From positions 26,521,525 through 26,585,524 of the forward strand of contig OX465588.1 in the NCBI GenBank assembly GCA_950022655.1: DNA of 64,000 bases. Reading direction: 5' to 3'. The position numbers and the translations under genes are program-made. This DNA comes from Alentia gelatinosa (taxonomy: Eukaryota > Annelida > Polychaeta > Phyllodocida > Polynoidae). Shown here in pieces: positions 1 through 10,700 of the stretch (its first letter is position 1; every line of letters begins with the position of its first letter). The notes beneath the pieces were generated by a model. It was not told where the DNA came from, searched no databases, and saw only the letters and a list, made by a program, of their open reading frames with translations.

Positions 1-586
1 TGGAAGGATTCTCCTAGTACTGTCATATGGTAGAATAATTGTTGATGTGGCGGGCATGACGGAGTATGTCCCACATACTGATTAGTCTTAGAACGAATAG
101 CATTTAACATATTTGAACATGAATGCGATTCACCATAAATAAAGTGATACATCGGAAGTGATCTACGAAGATATGATATGTCTCTTTGGTTTAAGGATCT
201 TCTTATGTGTCTTGTCTATTCACAGCTGCCTTATATTTATGGCAGGAAAGAAAACTTTACCCAGAAAAAAACCTATAATTGTCAAATCATTTCCTGATCG
301 TATTGATGCCTTTATTTGAACGTAGAAACTGCCGTCGGCCTTATTTTTTAATGTCATAAAATTGTCGGAGAATGACCTCGTATGGCATCCCACCAATGTC
401 TCACCTCTCTGACCTTCACCTGACCTTCACGGGTCGGAGAATGACCTTGTATTGCGTCCCATCTCTCACTGCCTTGACCTTCCAGTTATGTATGCCTTCT
501 GGGCATGTGGTAGAGTAATATTTGCCTCTCATCAGCATGCCTTGGATAGAATGCAACTCTGTGCCAATGTCTCCTTAACTAAGCAA

Positions 587-815
587 TCATCTTAAAAACA
601 TTAATGGATTCAACTTGTACGAATCTGGACACTCTGGAGGGACAACTACCCACCAGAATGGGTCCTCCCTGCTGGCACCACAGGAAGGCATATAAAGCAC
701 TATGGTGGGATCCGGATTAACAAATTTGTTTTCCCTTAAAAAATCATCGAACGAAGCCATTTGCTTTAACATATAGCAGGTATCACAAAAGGGGTTTTGC
801 TCATTTTCTATTAAC
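587..815 (-). CDS. Possible exon of unknown gene
   Basis: On the minus strand an acceptor-like CATTTTGTTAATAG precedes an open frame NEQNPFCDTCYMLKQM.. with NPDPTIVLYMPSC and PFWWVVVPPECP, ending in a stop at the left. A GTGGGT donor-like site occurs inside it. The composition looks protein-like, but I do not recognise a family. Confidence 0.25.
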
Positions 816-817
816 AA

Positions 818-2212
818 AATGATCGTAAAATAATTCTCTACTTAACTTAACTGATTCAGATTTTGTTTCCTCATAGAATAATATAGAATTTTCACTAATA
901 TTCTAGAAGTCGACCATTCTGTCAGACTTTTAGCATAATTTCTGAGATAATATGTCAAAAAGTGAAAACAGATGTATACATTATCTAAATAAATTCAGTA
1001 CTGATATTTTCTGTTCCCTGTTGATGGCTGATTATCAATTGGAATATTCTGACTTACTGTCATAATTGTCCTGTTATTGATCCATATCAACTCAGGGAGT
1101 AGACTAGCTCGATATTTATATTCATAACACCTGATATGTTTCTCATGTCGGTAGACTAGTAGCTACTGCTAGTCACTGAAGGCCTGTGCCACATGTCAAC
1201 ACCTTAGATGCCAGTTTCCAATTGCCAATTTTTGGCAGCTCCAGATAAACATGAATTTATCTGGCACCTCCGCCCGACTTTTTCTTTTTCCCCCTCAGAA
1301 ATCTTAAAAAGGTTAGTAACGGGTCCATGTTCCGATTTGTTTTTGGTACCACCTGCCAACAAATTCCTCGTTGTCAAATTCAATATGGGCTGATATTTTC
1401 GGGAGTGGATTGAGTCTGAGGTGGAGGAAATCGGTCAGAAAGTGGAAACAGATCGACTGTGCTAAAAAATACCGAACTATTCCACACTTTTTTAGAACTC
1501 GGCATTTATATTCTCTTTCACCGACCGTGTGGACGAGGCAGCCTGGCAGGGGTATGTTCGAGCATCCTTATTGGCTGACACTGACGTTTTCTCTTTGGAT
1601 GTTCTATAGATATCAAAGATTAAAACCTAGTAGTCTAAAAGAATCTGCATGTGCAAACTGTCAGATATCAAGTTGAATAATCAACTTTGGTGTCTAAATA
1701 TCAGAATGAGATTCACCATTACATGCAGCATGTTTTTGCATCTCCTATTCAAATGGAGACCTAGACCTTGGAACAGTGATTCCCAACTGCAGCCACTTCT
1801 AGCAGCTTTAAGACACTATCTACAATCACTGCACTGAGTCCTGCTTGCCGATATGTACGGAATTCACTACATCAGCATTAGACGATAACTGGCTGATATG
1901 AAGGCATGAACTGCGACGCCATCTGTTGAAAGTTGGTCGGACTACTGGTTTCACCTAAGATAGGCAGCCACGCACTGGCAACCATACACTGGCAACCAGG
2001 GAGCTGTCTCGCCAGCGGCAGGTCGCATTTCAAAGTGAGAGGCCGCAACAGTGAGCGGCACTTTGAATCAAAGCGGCAGCAAAACCGCTACCAATGCGAG
2101 CGGCATCTCCACCTTGACAGCGACACTTCAAGTGCCATTGTTAGCTCTCGCTTTGGCGGTGAGTACTCTTGTTTAGCACCCTCCCGACTTTTGAAACAGC
2201 TCCCAGAGCTAC
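818..2212. other. No gene seen; GCGGCA-rich patch at 1920-2170
   Basis: Mostly AT-rich unique sequence. The patch around 2000-2130 repeats CGGCA/AGCGGCA words (GTGAGCGGCACTTTGAATC) and looks like repeat debris adjoining the CCAACCCC-hairpin family. At 360-470 the word GTCGGAGAATGACCT is duplicated about 70 bases apart. Confidence 0.5.
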
Positions 2213-2480
2213 ACAAAATTAGCTCTGGTCGGGTTGAATAAGGGACGGCCTTGACCCAGTAGCGGGACCTGTTTGCTACTCTCCTACCAGATTTTTCTTA
2301 CTGTTTGGAAAGTGTGTTTTTGCATAACCTCAAAGCCAATTTACCATTAGGTATTTCTGCTTTTAGAGCCTACATAAAACAAATGAGGCAAACACAAACG
2401 GATACCGTGTGTGATTAAAGCACCCAACCAACCCCTATATCGTAGAAGGGGTTGGTTGGCAAACTAAGTCCGCCATCTCT
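2213..2480. repeat. CCAACCCCTATAT-hairpin repeat family, copy 1
   Basis: Contains ACTCTCCTACCAGATTTTTC, AACCTCAAAGCCAATTTACC and an end hairpin CCAACCCCTATATCGTAGAA / GGGGTTGG. Confidence 0.75.
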
Positions 2481-2509
2481 GTGTTCACTCTGTTTCAACT
2501 AATGTGGTG

Positions 2510-3010
2510 TATCCCCCTACCGACTATGACCACCGATGATGGCATTTAGCATCATCGATCAATTAGGTGACACTTTAGATACAAAACTCGTCAGGTGGAA
2601 ACAAAAAGAGTTAACGATTTTCGTCTCCAATATTACGTAATGTAGCACCACCGACCAACTTTTGAGGCCACCGACGAAATCAAACCTGATTGAATCGGTG
2701 GCAGTGACCAAAAATGGGTGACCACCTCTATTTTTCATCAGAAAACAAGGTTTTTTTCTGACCGCCACCGATTTCCATGTTATCCCTACATACGCATAGA
2801 CTTCAGGCTTGTCAGGTCCTATACCTATAATCAGTGCACATGGAACACACAATCGGTCGTCAGGTGGAAACAGAGTATGTGTTTTGGGGTCAACGATTAT
2901 TAACAGAGATAGATTCTCAAGGAGGACCACCGACCAATTTCTGTATTGGGTTGCCTACGATCGGTGAGTTTTTTGTCGGCAGGTGGAAATGCCGCATGAG
3001 AGGTTGGTAT
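2510..3010. repeat. ACCACCGACC-family element with inverted halves
   Basis: Contains ACCACCGACCAACTTTTG, GAATCGGTGGCAGTGACC and GGCAGGTGGAAATGCCGCAT. The last also ends the related region at 48930 (GTAGGTGGAAATGCCACAT). Confidence 0.65.
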
Positions 3011-3384
3011 GCGGTTTCTATGGTGTATACCTCAAACCAGGTAATTTTGATCTGTGTTTATTGTAAAAGCAGAACTCTTTACGGTGAAATATTCCTAGAG
3101 CAATCGATAATCAAATTTAGCCTCATGTACATGGAAAAGTAGCTTTGATAGGGGATGAAGAAACCCTTTCCTCGTTCCATAAAACGTACAAGGGAAACTC
3201 GCCTACCTGGTAGCAAACCTGTATGTAAATTTTGATGGAACTCTGATGGCATGATTTTCTGAATTGGCTACAGAACACAGTTCTCTACAAGTCTCTAATT
3301 AGAAAAATAGACAATATTACCGGATATGGACCGTAGCACGATGTTGACATGGTTCTATCTTAATCAACTTTGAGCTCTGAAGGG

Positions 3385-3511
3385 GGAGGGGGGTCCACTG
3401 AGCTCTCGACACATCCGACATACTCCGGCAGAGCCCTTCCGACAGGGATTGTCTTTGTCGTAGTGTGTCGTAGGCCTTGTCCGAGTGTGTCAGTGGGTAC
3501 CACCCTTAAGG
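3385..3511 (+). mobile_element. CGACACACTC-family palindromic element, copy 1
   Basis: From GTCCACTGAGCTCTCGACAC to GTCAGTGGGTACCACCCTTA. The inside alternates CGACA and TGTCG words, so most of it can pair with itself. Confidence 0.75.
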
Positions 3512-3689
3512 ATGATACTCCTGCATTGATGTATCAAAATCCGTGCTCGATAACACATGCCAATGAGGTCAACCGTTGTCGTTAAATAAAATGTTTGTTC
3601 TAATTCAAAACGTACAACTTCTTTGGAACATGAATTTGGATTGGAATCTCATAGGAATAATATGGCCAGCCTTGCAGGCAACGGGAGAT

Positions 3690-3980
3690 ATTGCTGCGGC
3701 CATAATAAGTACACTGGCCACCAGAGCTACACTACGTTGGTAGAGAATGGAGACAAAGGTAGCAGCCAATCTAAACCCATTGCGGCAATATATAACCTTT
3801 AAGGTTACATTGGCCACCAGAGCAAATATTGGAAAACACATTAGCTCTGTGGCGTTAAATCTACGGCCACCTTGACGCAGTAGGAGCAATCTGTCACTCT
3901 CCCTGCAGATATTTTGTATTGTTTGAGGAGTGTATCCTTTCTTTAGCCTGATCTGATCTTCGTTTACCAAGCCAATGAAG
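3690..3980. repeat. CCAACCCCTATAT-hairpin repeat family, hairpin-less relative
   Basis: Shares CACCAGAGCTACACT, TTAGCTCTGTGG and CACTCTCC..CAGATATTTTG with 58960-59420 and 2213-2480. Inner inverted GGCCACCAGAGC words are present. Confidence 0.55.
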
Positions 3981-4196
3981 TCCATCTAGAGAGGATATCT
4001 GATGACAGCTTGTGCTATATAAACAGGGTTTGAATGATAACCTCGGAAAAATGGTGTTATCAAGGTAAAATCTGCCAGCAATCAGCCAGCATTGCTTAAC
4101 AAACCGGGCAAATTGTTTGTTCCGAGAATGAGAATCAACCTTTTAGTCGGAACAAAGTGGAGATAGAGTTGACGGCCAATCTTATTTCCAGTCTAG

Positions 4197-4546
4197 GTAG
4201 TGGTGTTGTTTATGGTTGGGGGAGGGAGTGTGTGTTTATTGTAGTAGTCACCAGGGGGCCACAGTGAACCGCCAAGCACCTATAAAGGCCCATGGGCAGA
4301 CATATTTTAATTAACCCAGTTGGGCGACCAACGAAAACACACATAAGGCCCGTTTGCATTGGCCTAAAAAAGAGTTTAGATTTTTTTATGTTCACCTAAT
4401 AGCCCCTTTCCATTGGCCATCACTGATCTACAATCAGGAACCGACGGACCTTAGCACTGCTGACGCAAAATGAACGACTTAGGAGAACACAAAAAATCTA
4501 CACCGCTTTTGTCGGCCAATGGAAAAGGGCCTATAGCAATAGATAT
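4197..4546. repeat. TTTGCATTGGCC-family repeat, copy 1
   Basis: Contains AGGCCCGTTTGCATTGGCC, CCCTTTCCATTGGCC, CCGACGGACCTTAGCACTGC and TTTTGTCGGCCAATGGAAAA, inverted relative to each other. Confidence 0.7.
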
Positions 4547-5826
4547 AACATTACTGATGTAAACTATCCGATGGACGAGCTGGTCTCACGTCAGCCATCT
4601 TTCCTTTTTTACCTCCATTGTATTTGTTCTTCATGATGTTCAGTCCTGTGGCGCTAGTTAATAACTCATGATAAGAATTGACAACGAAGATATCAAAAGT
4701 CAATATAATGAGAATAATTCCACTCACTCACTAATGAATGTGTATGACTTACAGTACAAGAAACTTTCAGGGATATTCTTTACTAAATACATAAAATGCT
4801 GATTCGTCCTTGGTTTTTTTTTCAGAAATTGTGCAACGATGGAGAGTACACATGTTGCCTAAGGGATACACCATTATGCTACATTGGAGTGATCACATGT
4901 TTAAGAAAAATTGAAGATTTAAGATTCATACCGTCAGTGAATTGAAACTTTTCTGCTTTTAGATCAATAAAGAGAGCGTAGCTCATATATATAATATATA
5001 ATGAGAATAGTATATCAGATGTTGTGATAATGACCCGCTGAAGTAATTATTATCATTGTGTAGAATCTAAACACCTTAATCCTGCATCTACCTAGGACAT
5101 CTTGCAAGATCAATTGGTCTACTACAGCATGTGAGACCTGCAGGCAAGCATCAAGTACAACAATACCTATGAGTATGAAAATCTCCTTTGAAGCACAATT
5201 ATGGATGAATACATGTCTTTTTATATCGTTTTAAATCGATAAATCTTTATTGGCGACTTCCAGTGGTGCAGAAGTACTGGTCACGTGCATTGCTGACATG
5301 AGCCTGTAATGTGAATTAGGTGAAAAAGAGGCATGACTGGGAAGATCCTTGTCACTTTTTGTATGATATAATTGTTACGACTTCCGCATGATGATCACCT
5401 GGACAGTCTGTGTGCTGCTTAACGGCTGAAGATGGCACCGTAAATGACAACTTTATTACGGTGATTTATGCCTCCATTCAGCAATTAAAGCTTACCTTTT
5501 CTACGCAGCAGGTTTCTATATCAGAACTGAGCAAAAAATGTGAATTTTAATTTGTTATACTCTCCGTCCAAAACGCTTAATTACCGCTAAATTTTGTGCT
5601 GAAGGACATGGTACTTTTTAAGAGACTACATGCGGTGGTGCTATGACTAGTGCGATAACTGCTTGCTCTATATATTTGAACGTGTTATAATGAAATATAT
5701 ATGCCATATCAGTATGTATAAACGAAACGAAAATACGTTCATGGCTTTCTCTATTCAGTGATACCGACGATTCGTACCGACATGTCATACGCTTTTGTCA
5801 ATTGTATTTCGTCAATTGTTTACAGC
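4547..5826. other. No gene or clear repeat seen
   Basis: AT-rich single-copy-looking DNA with a short ATATATAATATATAATG run near 4985. Confidence 0.5.
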
Positions 5827-6112
5827 TAGGCCCGGCGTCCATCTACTACGATATGGCTCCGATATGGTCTACGATGCACCTCCCGATAAAAATTCAAAAT
5901 CGCGTCAGAAGGTCGCCTAATAACTGGGGAGTTGACCAGGTTTCTGCGATTAGGCACCGAAAAAAAACGTTATGATGCGTGGTGGATTGGCATGTCTAGA
6001 CATATGTCTACGATTTTGTACCTTCCCGATATGTCTCCGATATTTGCTTTTTGTATCGGTGCCATATCGGAAGGTCTAAATTTCTAATTTAGTAGGTGGA
6101 CGCCAAGCCTTA
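5827..6112 (+). mobile_element. GGCGTCC-family MITE, copy 1
   Basis: About 285 bp with inverted ends GGCCCGGCGTCCACCTACTA and AGTAGGTGGACGCCGGGCC. The inside is rich in GATATGG/CCATATC words. At least six copies lie in this window; there is no coding capacity. Confidence 0.92.
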
Positions 6113-7317
6113 GTGTTATAAACGTGCAAGCAAAGATTAAGTAAAACAATATGTTCAGTATGAATCGTCACAAGCTGGAATAGACTGGAATATAAGAAAA
6201 AAAGTGATATAAAACTTCCTAGAGGAATCTTTAAGTAAAATTTTGTATGAAACACTTTATGTCCATTTTTGGTTATATATTTTCACAAAACTAGTGCAAG
6301 GTAATGTATCTCAGTGAGAACTTCACTTTGAGGTTACTACATGACCACATAAATGAAAAGATGAGGATTTTAGAAAAGATTCTTTGGTTTTCGTTGGATT
6401 AACACTCGCTGGATTATAGATAGTCCATTGTTCAACATGGGAAAGTGCACATGTCAACTTGGAAATACTCTGCAATAACTGAGATCTAAAACTACTTATT
6501 ACTATCTATGATGATAAAAAAAAAGAGCGAAGCTCTTTATAAAAAAAGAAATTCTATTAAAACACCCAGGACTGTTAAAAGAATAACCCTAGCTACGGCT
6601 AAAGATTTATGGTGATTCTACATTGTTTGAGTATCATCCCACACTTTTAAAAACCTAATTCGTATTTCCAAAGTAATTTCTAGCACGTGCCAGTTCTCTC
6701 AATAGTGTTATAATCCAACTTCCAGTCCACATTCTCAAGTTCTTTGCATAATGTGTAGGTGGACAAAAGGGATTATACTTTGATTGGTAATATAAAAAGA
6801 TAGATTGACTAATTGGTACGGTCGATCAGAAAGTAGGTGAATAACTATTTCATTGGTGCAATGGAATGTGATTTGATTGCACTTCATAGCACACCGAGCA
6901 CGCCATTAGAATACACAATGTATGACACTTCAAAAAACACTTCTAATTTGCATTGCTCTATCATTTTCCATATCCGTTTGACTTGCGCTCCTCTTCTAAC
7001 CTGTTGATCTTTTCCTAAAAGGTGATCTTTACGTACCAAGAGTATAGTATATACCTGTTGTGAGAGTCTTATTTCAACATAACGGACAGGTATAACATGT
7101 GTAATGGTAAGTCGTTCTGTATGCTATGTGCAGTGGTGAGTGGTTCTGTATGTTATATGCAATGCTCAGTCATTCTGTATGCATCGCATGTGAACTGACA
7201 TATCTAATGATCAAATATGAACAGTTTACGCATATAAATAAATGAAAAATCGGTCTGTCAAAGAAGGATACAGTATTTAAGCTCTGTGTCTCTGAGTCTG
7301 CGGAATGGCGGGGCGGG
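6113..7317. other. No gene seen; short degenerate tandem at 7090-7185
   Basis: Three diverged units of GGTTCTGTATG(C/T)TATGTGCA of about 35 bases; otherwise AT-rich. Confidence 0.5.
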
Positions 7318-7382
7318 GTGGGGGCTGGGGGTTCCGGGGGGGGGGGGGGTGAGGGGTGGGGGGATTGGGGGGGGGGGGGCGG
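7318..7382 (+). repeat. Poly-G low-complexity tract
   Basis: Long G runs broken by single T/A bases about 250 bases upstream of the first exon of the secreted repeat gene. It may form four-stranded structures and is a likely place for assembly error. Confidence 0.9.
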
Positions 7383-7625
7383 TCAGTGCGGCCTGGCGTC
7401 ACCATCCTCCCCATCACTGTCACCTACGACGCTATAACCATAAACCGGAACTTGGTCCTCATTAAGCCATGAGCCGGCCGCGCAGCCCGGGTTAACACAG
7501 GTGTAGCCCGCCGTGCGAGGAGCCCACCAGGAAGTCTCCGCTCACCGGGTCTTCCTACCGCAGATGGAGCCGCAGAGCAGGATAAAAACATGCTGATTGA
7601 TAGTATCTCTGTCACATACAAAAAC

Positions 7626-7785
7626 ATGGCCAGTTTGGTGTTTACTCTGCTGTTCCTGCTATGTGCTATGGAGGATTTTATAACGGCAGATCTGCTTCTG
7701 TCCAGTCAGCAATCAAACGAGCGATTTTCCAGTGAGCTCAAGGATGACGTGAAGAGTATACGTTATTACGTCGGTGTCTATCAAG
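7626..7785 (+). CDS. Exon 1 (signal peptide) of the secreted repeat protein
   Basis: It encodes the hydrophobic signal peptide and a short mature N-terminus ending GVYQ. The donor is CAAG|GTATGT, phase 1. The last bases of the exon together with the donor are repeated twice more just downstream in the intron. Confidence 0.8.
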
Positions 7786-10700
7786 GTATGTATAGACACA
7801 GTAATCAGTGGTTTTGTGACACCCCCAGACACCCACTTTTACGTCGGTGTCTATCAAGGTTTGTATAGACACAATAATCAACGATTTCCCGACACCCCCA
7901 GACACCCGCTATTACATCGGTGTCAATCAAGGTTTGTTTAGACACAATAATTAGTAGTTTAGTGACATTTTAATATAAAATCACTGCAGGACACCTAAGA
8001 GAACTAGGAACAGGTGGTATGTTCATCATTGATGAATGAGTTTACATTTATGAACAAATAACACTTAAAAAGTTTGGGTTATATTCAGTCTATGGGTCAT
8101 TTGCTGTAACCCACTTGAACCCAGGCAACTTGCCATTTTTACAACTGCCTTTATCGGATCCAAATATATCAAGCGCCAGTGGATCAATGAGGTATTTTGG
8201 TCTCTCGTGATTGGTCATGGTTATGGTGATTGGTCAGTTGGGCATGCCTCTAATACACTGAGACACTGGTCCTCTGCACCTTTCCAATTGTCAAATAGTT
8301 GGCACACAGAATGTGACAGGTTAGGTTTTTGCAGCAAGCTCGAAGTCTATGTGACGACTCTAACATTTAGGCAGATTATATGGGTGTGTGGCAGACGCTC
8401 CACAATTGCATATTCATTTGATCCATCTGTTGTAAAGTCATAAAATACCTTACAACAGATTGTTGGTTTTCATTCATTTTCTGTGTAAGCATTGTTTATT
8501 GTCTTCAGGCCATTGTTGTAATACAAAGTAATCGATGGTTTTATCACCAGACTGCCGGGAACCATGAGTGGTGATACAGACTAATACATGAGCAGTAGTT
8601 ATATAGAACGTCCTGACCATGCTGTACAAGTCACAGAATGAGATGCTAATTTACCTTTTGTACGGACCGAGGCGTTTACGCCGAGTTCCGTACAAACGGT
8701 AAATTAGCATCGAGTTCTGTGATTTGTACAAGCATGGTTGGACGTTATATATTTACTATATGCCCGAAATTTAAAAAAAATCAACTTCATTTTTCTTAAC
8801 AACCAAAATTTTAATAAATGTGTATTTCTAGGTGGTCCGTATTTCAGTTTACGGACCAGTGGTCCGTACATCATTTTTGTGGTATAGGACAAAACGGTGC
8901 GTATTTACAGTATATACAGCATGGGTATATAGTAATGACTTATTTTATCACCAGCCAAGAGTGCTTTACCGAGTTGTCAGGTCACAAACCCATCGTTTGT
9001 TTTATTTATTACTCTTCATCACCAATATATCAAAACCAGTTATTGCCATATTTCAGCAGCTGTTGTCTGTCAGTAGGAACTATTTCCGCTTCCCATGCAT
9101 CAATCTAGCCCTCCGAATATAAACAGAGAAAATGAAGATTTGTTTGGGAGTGTGTTTTCCTATACTGGCTTTGAGGCCAGTAGTCAATGGATTTGAAATC
9201 CGTTATCGATGGTTATGGGTTCTGACAGTTTATAAACAGTACCGTTTTGATCTAGCCCCTTATATATCTGATGGGGACTTTCTAATAGGTGATGAATAAT
9301 AAATATATACACAATATTGACTAATATCCGAGTGCATGCCAGGATATTGCGCAGAGTAGACTCCATGGAGCATAGGGCCGCTTTCACTTAAGACCAGTCA
9401 ATATCATATTTATTATGCACATTTTCTGGACAGGTAGCGCTATTTTTCTGCATACACTATTTGTCCGTATGCGCGCTTTATCGCAACCCAGCAAGTGCAA
9501 CATATCTGTATGTGCTGGGTATGTTGGCACACACTCCCTGTGTGATATCTCTGGACACTTTGTATTAGGTTGATGAGGAATGATCCCAGTAATTGGAACT
9601 CACAATACATTGCTCATACATTGATTACATACATTAAACATGCATCAAAAATAAGCGCTTCTGGAATTTCCCAATGTCATTTTCCAAATCAGATGAATAT
9701 TTCTCCTGACCTTCCTCTCCAAAATATGTAAATACGGACAAGATAAATACGTATATCTTCTTTTGATTATCCAAAGGAAATGTGAAATCAAAAGAAAAAG
9801 AAAGCTTAATTTTGATAGAACTATCCTACTCGGGACAATTATATTTTGAAACACGATTTTTCGACTCAAATATCATATGAGATAGTCAACTCGTTTTGTT
9901 AACAAAATGTTATGGATAATTTCCCCACTATCTTCTGCCATTGCCAATTGGCACATTTTTTTTCATAATACTTTAGGATAAAAATTGTGTTATATATTTT
10001 ATACAGGTTTTAGTTATTGCTATTTGGTTTCTATTCTCAGGATCGTGTGGAACTAAAGGCACCTTTTACCGTGACAAGAATTCCTTCATCATCTGCCAGC
10101 ACAGTATCCGCCACATCCAGCAGTGTCCGGAGGGCACCATGAACAAAGACATCTCTCACTTTCATCCGCACACGTTTTATGAGATCTCCCCGTTCTGCTC
10201 CGTCAACCTGAACGACTACGGGTATACCGTCTCCAAACCTAAAGCCCTAAAGTTGCATTCCCTGAAGGAATCGGAGGCTGGGGGATTGCCTTCATTGACT
10301 GCTAACCATAAGGGGATGTCCAGTGTGCGGCCAAACAAGAGAACTACACGGAGCTTTCCTGATTCTCCAGAGGGTACGATTCTGCTGACGTCAGCAGATA
10401 AGACACGTATAGATGACCCGGAGTGGGACTATGAGAACAGCTTAGAGGAGGCTTTTGCAGACGAGGCTGGGTACGACCAGTCTGCTGGGGATTCCGGAGT
10501 GGAGGAGGCTGAGTGGGATTATGAAGGTAGTCCTGAGGTACTGAGTACAGAGACTGAGCTGTACCCCGCCGACAGGAAGGACAGTCCATCATTCAGGACG
10601 AGCTACACCTCCAAGGAATCAGGTGAGGAAGGAGCAGCCTCATTGCCTGAGGGACGAAATCTAGAGCCAGGTTACTCTCTGCCTGAGGGACGAAATCTAG

